Positions 1 to 8,283 of a stretch of DNA of 43,699 nt are shown piece after piece. The notes under the pieces were generated by a model that saw nothing but the letters and a program-made list of their open reading frames with translations, made no database searches and was not told the DNA's origin. The position numbers and the translations under genes were made by a program. Position 1 is the stretch's first letter. Each line of letters starts with the position of its first letter. Source of the DNA: Sphingobium sp. CECT 9361 (GTDB taxonomy: Bacteria; Pseudomonadota; Alphaproteobacteria; Sphingomonadales; Sphingomonadaceae); the NCBI RefSeq assembly GCF_918741285.1, contig NZ_CAKKNC010000026.1:1-43699 (forward strand), in the 5' to 3' direction.

Positions 1-391
1 TGTGGATATGTAAATTGAGACATATAGGAACGGCCTAATTTTAACTGATCTCGCACGCCATAAAACCGTACGAAACCAGAGCCGTCGCCCACATGTCCCT
101 TCATCAAACTAACAATGTCAAAGAACCGTTTACACCGACACAAGAGGCGGACAACTAGTGTTCCCCGCTATTGCTATCGGGGGACAGGCTGTCCGTTTAT
201 GGTGGCGACCGTAGAGAGCGCTGTCTGTAGGCAGCGCCCCGTCCGGTGAGAGGGCATATATGGGGGAGGCGCCGACCCGTCAAACGGTTTTTGCAATTTT
301 ATTTCAAATTAATTTCAGCCACCCCCATTAGGATGGTCTTCAACATAGCTGTGTATACCTCCCCCATCAGTTTACTTTAGTCAGGAAAATC
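1..391. other. Non-coding region upstream of the flippase gene
   Basis: No convincing reading frame was found on either strand. The stretch is richer in A and T than the rest of the window, especially at about 293-320, which fits an upstream control region for the flippase gene that starts at 392. It carries three related C-rich or G-rich motifs: ATGGGGGAGG at 260-269, CCACCCCCAT at 319-328 and CCTCCCCCAT at 358-367. The first and last are perfect inverted copies of each other. No clear -35/-10 pair could be fixed. A ribosome-binding site AGGA lies at 383-386. Confidence 0.6.
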
Positions 392-1867
392 ATGAGCTTG
401 GATGACGCCGACGCCACTGATGCCCGCTTTGCTGCGCGCATCCGCAGCGCGGTATTCTGGCGATCCGGGAGCCAGATCGTCGCCCAGATGGTGAGTTGGG
501 CGTCTACTTTGGCGGTCATTCGCCTGCTCGATCCGTCGGATTATGGCCTGTTCGCCATGACCCAAGTCATCCTGAATTTCATGGGTTTTCTTAATGGATA
601 CGGCTTGGTGAGCGCACTTGTGCAGTCCGAGACTCTCGATTCGCATAAGCTGCGTCAGGCTTTTGGTATCATGCTCCTGCTCAATGGTGCGCTCGCGCTG
701 CTGCAATTGGCAATCGCGCCAGTCGCAGCGGACTATTACGAACAGCCGATGATTGCGGATCTCCTGCGCGTGCAGGCCCTCATCTATCTCGCAACGCCCT
801 TTATCGCGATTCCCGAAGCGGTGATGGGACGATCGCTGGACTTCAAACGACCTGCCGTCGTCAATCTTGTTGCCGCAGCCGCAGCAGCCGCGATGGCCAT
901 CGGCGGCGCGCTGGCCGGTTGGGGGGTATGGACGCTGGTTTTCGCGCCTCTCGCCCTCTTCTGGGTCAAGGGCATCGGGTACAGTATCGCGACTCGGTTC
1001 TTGCCGGTCCCCAGTTTCAATTTCCGCGGTACAGGGGCGATGGTCGCTTTCGGCGCATCCTTGCTGGGGTCACAGCTTTTCTGGATCGTGCAAAGCCAGG
1101 CCGACATATTCATCGCCGGACGAGTCCTCTCGCCTCATGCGCTGGGTCTCTACGCCGAAGCGCTTTTCCTGACGCAGATATTCGTGAGCAAGTTCATACC
1201 CCCGCTCAACGAGGTCGCCTTTCCCGCTTATGCGCGGATGCAGAAAGACCCGGAGCGAATCGCTGCCTCTTTCTGTAAGGCGGTCCGCCTGCTTCTGCTG
1301 GTTTCCTGTCCGATTTATTTCGGCATGGCCGTTGCTGCAGAGCCGCTCGTTGCCACGCTATTCGGTGAAAAGTGGCTGGAGATGGCACCGTTCGTCACGG
1401 TCCTGGCTTTTGCCATGCCCTTCATGACCCTGCAGGTTATGTTCGCGCCGGTTTCCAATGCGCTGGGCCGACCGGGCGTTACCGCGCAAGTATCCATGGT
1501 GGGGGCGATCATCATGCCGGTGGCATTCTGGATCGGGATTCGCTTTGGCGCGATCGGCCTTGCCTGGGCGTGGCTGCTTGCCTTCCCGCTCCTGACATTC
1601 GCGACAGTCAGACTTGCCGGAAAGCCAATGGGCCTGCGCTTCCGCGACCTTGGTACAGCCATATTGCCCGCCATTCTTTGCGCAGCCGCAATGGCACTGG
1701 TCGTGGCTGGGATCGACCGGATTTTACCGCCGCTGGCGGCACCCGTTCGCCTCGGCGCACTGGTGAGCGCCGGTGCCGCAAGTTTCGCCGCCATCCTCTT
1801 TCTATTCGCGCGTGCCACGATGGACGAACTTATCGGCCTCGTCGTTCATCGCACGGCACCCGCCTGA
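392..1867 (+). CDS. Polysaccharide/lipopolysaccharide flippase (Wzx-like, MOP superfamily)
   Basis: A 491-residue protein made almost entirely of hydrophobic membrane segments, as expected for the PST/Wzx branch of the MOP flippase superfamily. These carry lipid-linked sugar repeat units across the inner membrane for exopolysaccharide or O-antigen assembly. The N-terminal part has the family's typical pattern: a first helix with FWRSGSQIVAQ, then RLLDPSDYGLFAMTQV and the later segment SQADIFIAGRVLSPHALGLYAEA. The length is normal. The ATG at 392 is preceded by AGGA at 383-386. The gene stands alone, convergent with the CBS gene only 6 bases away. It is about 18 kb from the second flippase in the window (20376-21812), so the two may serve different polymers. 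The substrate cannot be read from sequence. Confidence 0.85.
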   Translation: MSLDDADATDARFAARIRSAVFWRSGSQIVAQMVSWASTLAVIRLLDPSDYGLFAMTQVILNFMGFLNGYGLVSALVQSETLDSHKLRQAFGIMLLLNGALALLQLAIAPVAADYYEQPMIADLLRVQALIYLATPFIAIPEAVMGRSLDFKRPAVVNLVAAAAAAAMAIGGALAGWGVWTLVFAPLALFWVKGIGYSIATRFLPVPSFNFRGTGAMVAFGASLLGSQLFWIVQSQADIFIAGRVLSPHALGLYAEALFLTQIFVSKFIPPLNEVAFPAYARMQKDPERIAASFCKAVRLLLLVSCPIYFGMAVAAEPLVATLFGEKWLEMAPFVTVLAFAMPFMTLQVMFAPVSNALGRPGVTAQVSMVGAIIMPVAFWIGIRFGAIGLAWAWLLAFPLLTFATVRLAGKPMGLRFRDLGTAILPAILCAAAMALVVAGIDRILPPLAAPVRLGALVSAGAASFAAILFLFARATMDELIGLVVHRTAPA

Positions 1868-1873
1868 GCATAA

Positions 1874-2302
1874 TCACGCGCTCTGAATATAGTCCCGCAT
1901 CGCGGCAGCTTCCGATTCGATGCGATCGATCCGGTATTTTACCAGATCGCCAATAGAAACGAAGCCGACCAGCTTTCCACCATCCACCACAGGCAGATGC
2001 CGCATCCGGCGTCGCGTCATGAGCGATAGCGCTGACATAACGGGCGTATCGGACGTGATCGTTACAGCAGGCGACGTCATCGCGCCGCTTACAACGGCAT
2101 CAAGCATGGCCGGTCCGCCCTGACCGAGCTGGTACACCACATCGCGCTCGGAGAATATTCCGACGACTTCACCGCCGTCGACGACCGGCACACAACCGAT
2201 CCGTTTCTCCGCAAGCATCGCTACCACCGATAGAACCGTGGCATCGGGTGCCACCTGCAACACGTCATTGCCCTTGGTCTTGAGAATTGCCGCTATCGTC
2301 AT
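1874..2302 (-). CDS. CBS-domain protein
   Basis: A 142-residue protein built from two CBS motifs and little else. CBS pairs form a Bateman module that binds adenine nucleotides or related ligands and usually regulates a partner. The first motif centres on IGCVPVVDGGEVVGIFSERD and the second on MRHLPVVDGGKLVGFVSIGD, both standard endings of a CBS strand-helix unit. The ATG at 2302 is chosen because GGGAGAG lies just upstream. A frame extending to 2338 is open but lacks a binding site. This small stand-alone type is common in alphaproteobacteria, where its partner is generally unknown. The gene is divergent from the small membrane protein at 2390. Confidence 0.85.
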   Translation of the reverse strand: MTIAAILKTKGNDVLQVAPDATVLSVVAMLAEKRIGCVPVVDGGEVVGIFSERDVVYQLGQGGPAMLDAVVSGAMTSPAVTITSDTPVMSALSLMTRRRMRHLPVVDGGKLVGFVSIGDLVKYRIDRIESEAAAMRDYIQSA

Positions 2303-2389
2303 CGCTCTCTCCCTTCTTGCGGATGCTTTTTCATCCACTCATTGGTTGGGGGGCTTGATGATCCCATGTCCAGCCGCCAAAGGGAAGAG

Positions 2390-2689
2390 ATGAAGCAGCC
2401 TCAAGCGCTCGATAATCCAGAAATTGCCGCAACAGCCTGGGCCCGCTACCGGCGGTTGATGATATGGATGGCGTTGGGCGCACTGCTGTGCGTCGGCGCC
2501 GCCATTGCAGCGCTGTGGTATTGGACCGGGCCCATGCCGATCCACATGATCATCGCCACAGCGCTGGGCGTGTTTTTCACCTTCATGCTGGGCACGGCGC
2601 TCATGGGCTTGCTCTTTTTATCGAGCGGCACTGGCCATGACGAGCAGGTCGAGGACCGGATGAAAGGGATGATCGACATCGATGACTGA
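2390..2689 (+). CDS. Small two-helix membrane protein, function unknown
   Basis: About 99 residues with two clear transmembrane segments (around WMALGALLCVGAAIAALWYW and the following IIATALGVFFTFMLGTALMG stretch) and an acidic C-terminal tail. I do not recognise a named family. Start choice is uncertain: ATG 2390 has AAAGGGA a few bases upstream, while ATG 2366 and TTG 2342 are also in frame. The last 8 bases overlap the thioesterase gene that starts at 2682, so the two are probably co-translated. No function is assigned. Confidence 0.7.
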   Translation: MKQPQALDNPEIAATAWARYRRLMIWMALGALLCVGAAIAALWYWTGPMPIHMIIATALGVFFTFMLGTALMGLLFLSSGTGHDEQVEDRMKGMIDIDD

Positions 2690-3053
2690 CCGAAATCCTA
2701 TTTTGCGCACGGTGCCCCGACCCGGCGATATCAACGCCAACGGCCACATCTTCGGTGGATGGGTGCTGAGTCAGATGGACATCGCCGGCGGCCTCATCGC
2801 ACATCGCGCCGCTGGCGGCCCGGTGGCCACAGTTGCAATCGAAGCGATGGAGTTTCTGGCACCGATCCTCTTGCATGATGTCATATCGGTCTACGCGAAC
2901 ATCGAACGGCGCGGGCGTACCTCTATGGCGATTCGTATCAGCGTAGTGGCAACGCGCGGCCCTGCCGATGAACAGATCCCTGTGACGAGCGGGCTGTTCA
3001 CCTTTGTTGCGCTGGATGAGAATCATCGGCCCAAGGCGCTACCGTCCGTCTGA
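2682..3053 (+). CDS. Acyl-CoA thioesterase, YciA-like hotdog fold
   Basis: A 123-residue single hotdog-domain protein that should hydrolyse acyl-CoA to free fatty acid and CoA in the cytoplasm. The diagnostic stretch NANGHIFGGWVLSQMDIAGG, near residues 18-37, matches the YciA/acyl-CoA hydrolase active-site helix (NG-IFGGW--SQMD). The downstream strand VATVAIEAMEFLAPI and the RGRTSMAIRI strand also fit. Length is normal for YciA. The start overlaps the upstream small membrane protein by 8 bases. The 3' end overlaps the convergent DUF4139 gene by 31 bases (3023-3053). Physiological substrate unknown. Confidence 0.88.
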   Translation: MTDRNPILRTVPRPGDINANGHIFGGWVLSQMDIAGGLIAHRAAGGPVATVAIEAMEFLAPILLHDVISVYANIERRGRTSMAIRISVVATRGPADEQIPVTSGLFTFVALDENHRPKALPSV

Positions 3054-4591
3054 CGTTGGGGCGCAGATTTAAAAGTGTAAACTAGGCGCACCCTTCCATT
3101 TGCGGGAACCGTTGTGGCCCAGAGCCACGCGCCATCCTTTCGGTGAAGTGTGCTTCCTTTCGCCGTTAAGGTGTCCCCATCGTCGGCGTTTAAGCGAATT
3201 TCAGCATATGCCGATCGATCCGTTGCGTTGGTAAGGGTGACTTCGCGAATCGGGCGCCCATTGGTTGGGTCGGAGGCAAGGCCCAATTGATAGCGATGTT
3301 GAGCGCTTATCCCGGCTTCCAGCTTCACTGTCTCGCCAATGGCATGGTCGCGCAGACGGCTATCCGCCAGCAAAAGCGATTCACCCTGACGCGGCGCGAA
3401 GATCGCAACTCCTCCGGACGGCAGCGGCAGCCCCAAACCTTGCGCTGTCTCGTTCTTCATCCGCATGACGCGCTTCAGCGGCTGGCTCTCTGGTTCATTC
3501 GTCCGCGCGTCGATATCGGCTGCATAATAAACCGTGAAGGGTACGGTCGTTCGTTCCAGCAGCGCAACTTGCTTCTGCCCCTTTGCGTTGACGTCGACAT
3601 GCACCGGCACCCGATAAAGCTTGAGATCGCCAAGATCTTCCTGCCGGGCCACACGCGAAGCTGTCACCACGATATTTTCCATGCGCGCCGCCATTGCCAT
3701 TGGGGCTGGCGGCGGAGGGGGTGGCGGGGGTGGTGGGTAGCGTTCCGTGCCAAACCGATAGTCGGGCAATGGCCAGCATTGCAGAGCCAGATAGGGCGAC
3801 GGCGCCGAAGACGTCAGTGAATCATAATCCGATTCACGATTAAGCCGCCCGGCGACAGCCAGCATCTCGGCATCAGGAAGGCTGACGGCGTTACCGTTGG
3901 CGACGGTCAACCAAGCCGACAGGTCGAGCGTTTTGCCATTGGGCGCGACCCGCGCGACATAGCTTGCAGCCCAGTCAAAGCCCGTCGTCAAATAGGTAAG
4001 AGTAACATCGACGGTGGCAGCTTCCGGACTATTGGTTGTCACCGAAAGCGTCGGGCGGGCCGACAGACCCGCTGGAATGTCATCATAGACAAGCGTTTCC
4101 GGGAGGCCTGAACATCTCAGCCCTTCAAAACCCTCCGCCGTTTCAAGCACCACGGCATTTTCCGGGCCGGATCGGATAACGACTTCCTGCTCGCGCACTT
4201 CGCCAGTAGCGCGATTCGTCCGGCGCAGATGGACGCGATGACCCAGCATGCCATCCAACAGCGCAGCGGGCGAAAGGAGCTTGGCATCGCGATTCTTCTG
4301 AATGACGCCCCCAGGCAGACCCGTAACAACGGCGCTTACCGCGATCATGCCATCCACCACAGCTTCAAATCGGATCACCGCATCCCCTTGCGGGAGTGTT
4401 ATGCGCCGCTTTTCGGTGACGAGCGCGAAGCCTTGTGGATAATAGACGTTGATGTCCCCGGCACCCCTGCCGGGATCGCGATAGATGGTGACGGCCACCG
4501 AGGTGGGGGCATCGGACGTTACGATGTTTTGCGCCCTGACAGGGACCGCGAGCCACGAGAGCAGCAGGGCCAGAAGAAGGCGCACCGTCAC
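3023..4591 (-). CDS. DUF4139 exported protein (MuiA-like), copy 2
   Basis: A 522-residue protein with a signal peptide ending about PVRAQ. It then has an N-terminal domain starting VAVTIYRDPGR and a C-terminal DUF4139 region (RTTVPFTVYYAADI ... VTLTNATDRSAYAEIRLN). DUF4139 proteins are secreted or periplasmic and of unsettled function; some relatives are named mucoidy inhibitor A. Between the two regions is a run of ten prolines near residues 283-296, absent from the upstream paralogue. The start is GTG at 4591, five bases after the stop of the paralogue (4597-6000), so the two are very likely one operon with translational coupling. The 3' end runs 31 bases into the convergent thioesterase gene. 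Confidence 0.8.
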   Translation of the reverse strand: MTVRLLLALLLSWLAVPVRAQNIVTSDAPTSVAVTIYRDPGRGAGDINVYYPQGFALVTEKRRITLPQGDAVIRFEAVVDGMIAVSAVVTGLPGGVIQKNRDAKLLSPAALLDGMLGHRVHLRRTNRATGEVREQEVVIRSGPENAVVLETAEGFEGLRCSGLPETLVYDDIPAGLSARPTLSVTTNSPEAATVDVTLTYLTTGFDWAASYVARVAPNGKTLDLSAWLTVANGNAVSLPDAEMLAVAGRLNRESDYDSLTSSAPSPYLALQCWPLPDYRFGTERYPPPPPPPPPPAPMAMAARMENIVVTASRVARQEDLGDLKLYRVPVHVDVNAKGQKQVALLERTTVPFTVYYAADIDARTNEPESQPLKRVMRMKNETAQGLGLPLPSGGVAIFAPRQGESLLLADSRLRDHAIGETVKLEAGISAQHRYQLGLASDPTNGRPIREVTLTNATDRSAYAEIRLNADDGDTLTAKGSTLHRKDGAWLWATTVPANGRVRLVYTFKSAPQRQTDGSALGR

Positions 4592-4596
4592 GCGGA

Positions 4597-6000
4597 TCAG
4601 TAACGGGTTTCGAAAACAGCCGTAACAGTGGCACGGCCATTGGCTGGCACCGCAACCTGCCAGCGCGCGGCATTGCTGTTTATCCGCTCGCTGGGCAGGC
4701 TTTCGCTAACGATGCGGGTGTCGGTGCTGTAAAAATCCAGGCCCGCCTGCGTCAGTTCGACCTGCGCCACCTTGGCCCGCGCATTACTGAGATCATAACG
4801 CATGGTTGTACGCCATTTATATTCCGACAGGCGTTCCCGCTTTTCGACCACGGGTTGCACCTTAACGTCGAACGCATCGCCGGTGGACAGCGCCAACATG
4901 CTGCCCATCGGTGTATGATCGATAGCGCTTTCGCCGATGAACTGCGGCGCGCCGGACGCATCCTTCATATAGAATCGGACGGTCCCCGCTGGAAGCGCAT
5001 CACCCAACCCTGCCCCATTCTTGCCGGATGTCGAGAACGTTACGACACTGCGCGCACTTTGCGGTTCCTCGAACGTGCCAAGCCATGTGTTACGAAATGC
5101 ATAGCCTGCGCTGGCGGGAACTGCCTGCACATCCAGAAAGCTCACCTGTTTGGTCTGACGATCCGCAATCGTGGTGCGACCGGCGATGGGATACAGGTAA
5201 AAATCGCCTAGCTGTTCGCGTCCTGCCGTCTCGGTTCCCGCTGTACGAATGCTGTTGCGCGGTCGTGGGCGATAATTGCCATCATTGGCCTGTCCCACAC
5301 TGCCCGCGACGAGCAGCGTCTTGGCGTTGGCATAGGTGGTGCCTGAACTGTTGGTGAGCGTGACCCAACCCTGCACATCGATACGGCCCGCCGCTGCGTC
5401 GAACAACGCCACATAATCGGCATTCCATCCCAATCCCGGCGTAAGATAGCGCAACGACGCGGCACGGGTTTCCGCTCGCGCGCTGTCGAGCGTAACCGAC
5501 AAAGTAGGTCGGGCACGCAAGTTGGGCGGCAGCTTGTCATAGATCACCCGAACGGGCAGGCCATCGTCTCGCAGCACCTCGATCTGGTTGCCGATACGCA
5601 GAACTACGCCACCGTTCACCGCGAGCACTTGCGCCGCCTGCCGCGTTTCCGCGCCAGTTGCAGGATTCGTGCGAACGATAGTGATCGTCTGTCCGAGGGC
5701 CTTCTCCATCAACTTCTGCGGAGAGAGCAGGTCGAAATCGAAATTCTGCTCGATTATTTCAGTGCCATCAGCGGCAAACGAGACTGTTTCGGGCCGGATG
5801 CGCGCCGACACATCAGGAAATTCGAGACGGACCTTTCCCTGACCAATTGCCAGTTGCCGTACGTCCTGCACCAGCGCGAGATCGTTATTGTAGATCGTGA
5901 CTGCCACATCACCCTGCGCTGACCCAGACGGCATCGTTTGCGCGAAAAGCGGCGCGACGCCAAGCAGCAGAAAAAAAGCCAGGCAAGCAGCGCGCGACAT
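4597..6000 (-). CDS. DUF4139 exported protein (MuiA-like), copy 1
   Basis: A 467-residue secreted or periplasmic protein. A signal peptide (MSRAACLAFFLLLGVAPLFAQ, written here as residues 1-21, cleavage after AQ) is followed by VAVTIYNNDLALVQDVRQL, the typical start of the DUF4139 family. The C-terminal part contains LGTFEEPQSARSVVTFS and MRYDLSNARAKVAQVELTQ. The ATG at 6000 is preferred to an upstream frame reaching 6060 because GGGAGAG sits at a proper distance before it. It shares architecture and phrases (R-RPTLSVT, LRYLTPG-WNADYVA versus LTYLTTGFDWAASYVA) with the downstream gene, pointing to a tandem duplication followed by divergence. The molecular role is not established. Confidence 0.82.
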   Translation of the reverse strand: MSRAACLAFFLLLGVAPLFAQTMPSGSAQGDVAVTIYNNDLALVQDVRQLAIGQGKVRLEFPDVSARIRPETVSFAADGTEIIEQNFDFDLLSPQKLMEKALGQTITIVRTNPATGAETRQAAQVLAVNGGVVLRIGNQIEVLRDDGLPVRVIYDKLPPNLRARPTLSVTLDSARAETRAASLRYLTPGLGWNADYVALFDAAAGRIDVQGWVTLTNSSGTTYANAKTLLVAGSVGQANDGNYRPRPRNSIRTAGTETAGREQLGDFYLYPIAGRTTIADRQTKQVSFLDVQAVPASAGYAFRNTWLGTFEEPQSARSVVTFSTSGKNGAGLGDALPAGTVRFYMKDASGAPQFIGESAIDHTPMGSMLALSTGDAFDVKVQPVVEKRERLSEYKWRTTMRYDLSNARAKVAQVELTQAGLDFYSTDTRIVSESLPSERINSNAARWQVAVPANGRATVTAVFETRY

Positions 6001-6060
6001 AATATCTCTCCCGTAACGTAGGCCGACTGTGACCAATTTTAACGGCAAAGCAATGGCCAA

Positions 6061-6100
6061 AACGAAAAGGGCGGCACCCTTCGGCGCCGCCCTTTTCGTT
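6061..6100 (-). terminator. Rho-independent terminator of the DUF4167 gene
   Basis: A perfect 15-bp inverted repeat (6061-6075 and 6086-6100) around a 10-base loop. Read on the minus strand the stem ends in CCCTTTTCGTTTT, so the descending arm supplies the T-rich tail. It lies just past the DUF4167 stop at 6116 and upstream of the DUF4139 pair, separating the two minus-strand units. Confidence 0.85.
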
Positions 6101-6115
6101 TAGTTGCTGCTCAAT

Positions 6116-7111
6116 TTATTCGGCAGCTTCAGTCGCGGCAGGGCGTGCCCGGCGGGTACGCTTGCGCGGCGCTTCTTCGGCCACTTCCGGCACACTGTCA
6201 TTATCCGCCTGCACCGGTTCAGGGCGTGCAATTGCGGGCGGCAGAACAGCCAGATCGATACCCGCTGGCTCATCCTGATCCACAGCTTCCTCGCGCGGGC
6301 GACGCTGACGCTGCGCACGACGCGGGCGCGGCGCTTCCTCTGCTTCGGTCACCGCTACAGGCGCTTCCGCTTCGAAAGGCGCAGCAGCTTCGGCCTGAGC
6401 CGGCACCGCGGTACGATCGCGCGGAGGGCGGCCACGTCCGCGGCGCGGTTCGGCAGCCACCGGAACAGCAGCAACCTCTTCACGCGGCGCAGGCGCGGCT
6501 TCCGCCTTCACCTCTTCGCGACGTGGCTGATAAGGCTGCCGGTCGGCGCGACCATTATCGCGGCCATTTTCACGACCGTTCTCACGATTGCCGTCCCGAC
6601 CATTTTCGCGATTACCATCGCGATTATAGCCTTCGCGACGGTTGTTGTTATCCCGGCTACCCTGCTCACGCTGGGCCTGCTCGCGGTTACCGTCACGATT
6701 GCCATCGCGGTTCCCGTTACCCTGCTGGGCATAGGCGTTCCGGTCTTCAAACTCATTGCCGCCTTCGACAGCATCGAAGTCGTCGCCATCCGATTCGGGG
6801 TCCCAGGGGCGCTGCGGCTGCGGCTGACGCTGCTGGCCCTGCGCTTCTTCCTGACGGGCGCGGTTATCGGCCAGCACCCGGAAATAATGGTCGGCGAACT
6901 GCAGATAATATTCCGCGTTCACCCGGTCGCCGGACAGTTGCGCATCGCGCGCCATGTTGCGGTATTTTTCCAGCAACTGGGCGGCATTGCCACGCGAGCG
7001 GTTATCGATGCGGTTGCCGTTGTCACTGCCGCCGCGGTTCTGGCCACCGGGACGACCATTATTGTTGTTCCGGCCACGATTGCGGCGGCCGGCCTGACGA
7101 TTATTAATCAA
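6116..7111 (-). CDS. DUF4167 protein with low-complexity Asn/Arg/Gly tail
   Basis: A 331-residue protein. Residues 1-85 form the DUF4167 domain (INNRQAGRRNRGRNN, then AAQLLEKYRNMARDAQLSGD and AEYYLQFADHYFRVLAD), which is confined largely to alphaproteobacteria. The rest is disordered: tandem RDGN/RENG repeats from about residue 130 to 190, then proline/alanine/glutamate-rich and arginine-rich segments. The basic, Asn/Arg/Gly-rich composition suggests nucleic-acid binding, but that is inference. The start is TTG at 7111, supported by AGGA with a 7-base gap and by the conserved INNRQ opening. A perfect EcfG-type promoter lies 43 bases upstream, so the gene is probably part of the general stress regulon. 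It follows prmC in the usual sphingomonad order. Confidence 0.88.
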   Translation of the reverse strand: MINNRQAGRRNRGRNNNNGRPGGQNRGGSDNGNRIDNRSRGNAAQLLEKYRNMARDAQLSGDRVNAEYYLQFADHYFRVLADNRARQEEAQGQQRQPQPQRPWDPESDGDDFDAVEGGNEFEDRNAYAQQGNGNRDGNRDGNREQAQREQGSRDNNNRREGYNRDGNRENGRDGNRENGRENGRDNGRADRQPYQPRREEVKAEAAPAPREEVAAVPVAAEPRRGRGRPPRDRTAVPAQAEAAAPFEAEAPVAVTEAEEAPRPRRAQRQRRPREEAVDQDEPAGIDLAVLPPAIARPEPVQADNDSVPEVAEEAPRKRTRRARPAATEAAE

Positions 7112-7452
7112 TGGTGGTTCCTAGTATCAAAGTAATCCCTAGAAGCGCCCGCGAACGGATACGCCCGATCCCCTGTTCCTTTTACGATTATCGAGCGGGT
7201 TATCTATACGCGCCTGAAATCGTTCACTGCACCGCTCCAGTCGTTTCAGGCATAGCTGCGCCGGGCCGGGCTGCTCCAAGATGGAGACCCGAACCCCCAG
7301 CCTGCCGACAGCGCGAAATTAACTGCGCCATCATGACTTTGGGAGCAGGTATCGGCCAGTCCCATACGGACCACGGCTTTCCCTGAAGCCACCTCCTAAA
7401 CGGTCAAACAGGGGAAACCAAGGAAAATCGCATTGCCGCCCTGTAAATAAGG
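7112..7452. other. Intergenic region between prmC and DUF4167
   Basis: No credible gene. It contains an EcfG-type promoter on the minus strand (7154-7179) and an inverted repeat GCCTGAAA/TTTCAGGC at 7212-7219 and 7244-7251 with a 24-base spacer. The repeat could be the end of the prmC transcript or a binding site upstream of the stress promoter. Nothing else stands out. Confidence 0.6.
7154..7179 (-). promoter_or_regulatory. EcfG (general stress response) promoter for DUF4167
   Basis: Reading the minus strand, GGAAC (7179-7175) is followed after exactly 17 bases by CGTT (7157-7154). The base after GGAAC is A, giving the full alphaproteobacterial EcfG consensus GGAACA-N16-CGTT. The expected transcription start near 7148 leaves a 5' leader of about 37 bases before the TTG start at 7111. 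Known from the family: EcfG is released by PhyR-NepR under general stress. Use of this site by the cell is inferred. Confidence 0.75.
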
Positions 7453-8277
7453 CTATTGTGGCGTAACTTCCAGACAACGGTCGCGCCCAGCCAAATCCTG
7501 ACGGACGGCCACGTTCAGTCCAGCGTCGCGGAACAGTACCGCTGCCGTTTCGCCTTGGTCGAACCCTATCTCGATGGCCGCAATCCCGTCGGGTGCAAGC
7601 AGTTGGGAAAGTTGCGGGGCAATGCGGCGATAATCGTCGAGCCCGTCCGCACCGGCGAACAGCGCCATATGGGGTTCGTGGTGCAGCACATCGCGCGGCA
7701 GCATGGCCGATGTCATGATATAGGGCGGATTGGCCAGAATGAGATCGAACCGCTCGACGATACCCTCCCCCCAATTGCCCAGCCGAAACGCCGAGCGGTC
7801 GGCCATAGCGGTGCGCTGCGCATTATCGGCAGCAACAGCAAGCGCTGCATCCGAGGCATCCACGCCGAGCCCGGTCGCGCCACGCCATTCATCGAGCGCC
7901 GCGAGCAGGAGCGCGCCGGACCCAGTACCGAGGTCGAGGATGCGCTCTGGCGGCGACCGATCCTTGAAATGGTCCAGCGCCGCTTCGATCAGCGTTTCGC
8001 TGTCAGGGCGGGGAATGAGGACATCCGGCGTCACGCGCAAAGTAAGCGTCCAGAAGTCGCGTGTGCCCACGATATGCGCAATGGGTTCGCCCGATGCCCG
8101 GCGGTCGATGAGAGCATCGAAGGCGTCGGGTACGGCAACGTCGCGCAGTTTCAGGAGCAAATCGCTGCGTTCGATGCCCAATGTATGAGCCAGGAGCAGT
8201 TCAGCATCCAGACGTGGCGTAGCACTCGCCGGAGCAAGGCGCGCAGTCGCGTCGCGGAGGGATTCTGCGGCAGTCAC
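7453..8277 (-). CDS. prmC: Peptide chain release factor N5-glutamine methyltransferase
   Basis: A 274-residue enzyme that transfers a methyl group from S-adenosylmethionine to the glutamine of the GGQ motif in release factors 1 and 2. An N-terminal helical domain (1-75) is followed by the Rossmann methyltransferase fold: GTRDFW at 71-76, the SAM loop DLGTGSG at 115-121 and the catalytic NPPY at 183-186. Length and motifs are canonical. It lies downstream of prfA, which encodes its substrate, on the same strand. The start is GTG at 8277. The AGGGGAG that serves as ribosome-binding site is the edge of the palindromic repeat at 8284-8407. Confidence 0.95.
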   Translation of the reverse strand: MTAAESLRDATARLAPASATPRLDAELLLAHTLGIERSDLLLKLRDVAVPDAFDALIDRRASGEPIAHIVGTRDFWTLTLRVTPDVLIPRPDSETLIEAALDHFKDRSPPERILDLGTGSGALLLAALDEWRGATGLGVDASDAALAVAADNAQRTAMADRSAFRLGNWGEGIVERFDLILANPPYIMTSAMLPRDVLHHEPHMALFAGADGLDDYRRIAPQLSQLLAPDGIAAIEIGFDQGETAAVLFRDAGLNVAVRQDLAGRDRCLEVTPQ

Positions 8278-8283
8278 AACACA

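Noticed and set aside
7096..7121. Second GGAAC-N17-CGTC match on the minus strand at the DUF4167 start
   Set aside because: The -10 element would lie inside the coding sequence, downstream of the TTG start, and its last base departs from consensus. The GGAA part is the ribosome-binding site.
6104..7135. 343-codon plus-strand frame opposite DUF4167
   Set aside because: It is the mirror of the repeat-rich DUF4167 gene; the product is a Val/Ile/Ala/Thr-rich string with no domain, and it lacks a ribosome-binding site.
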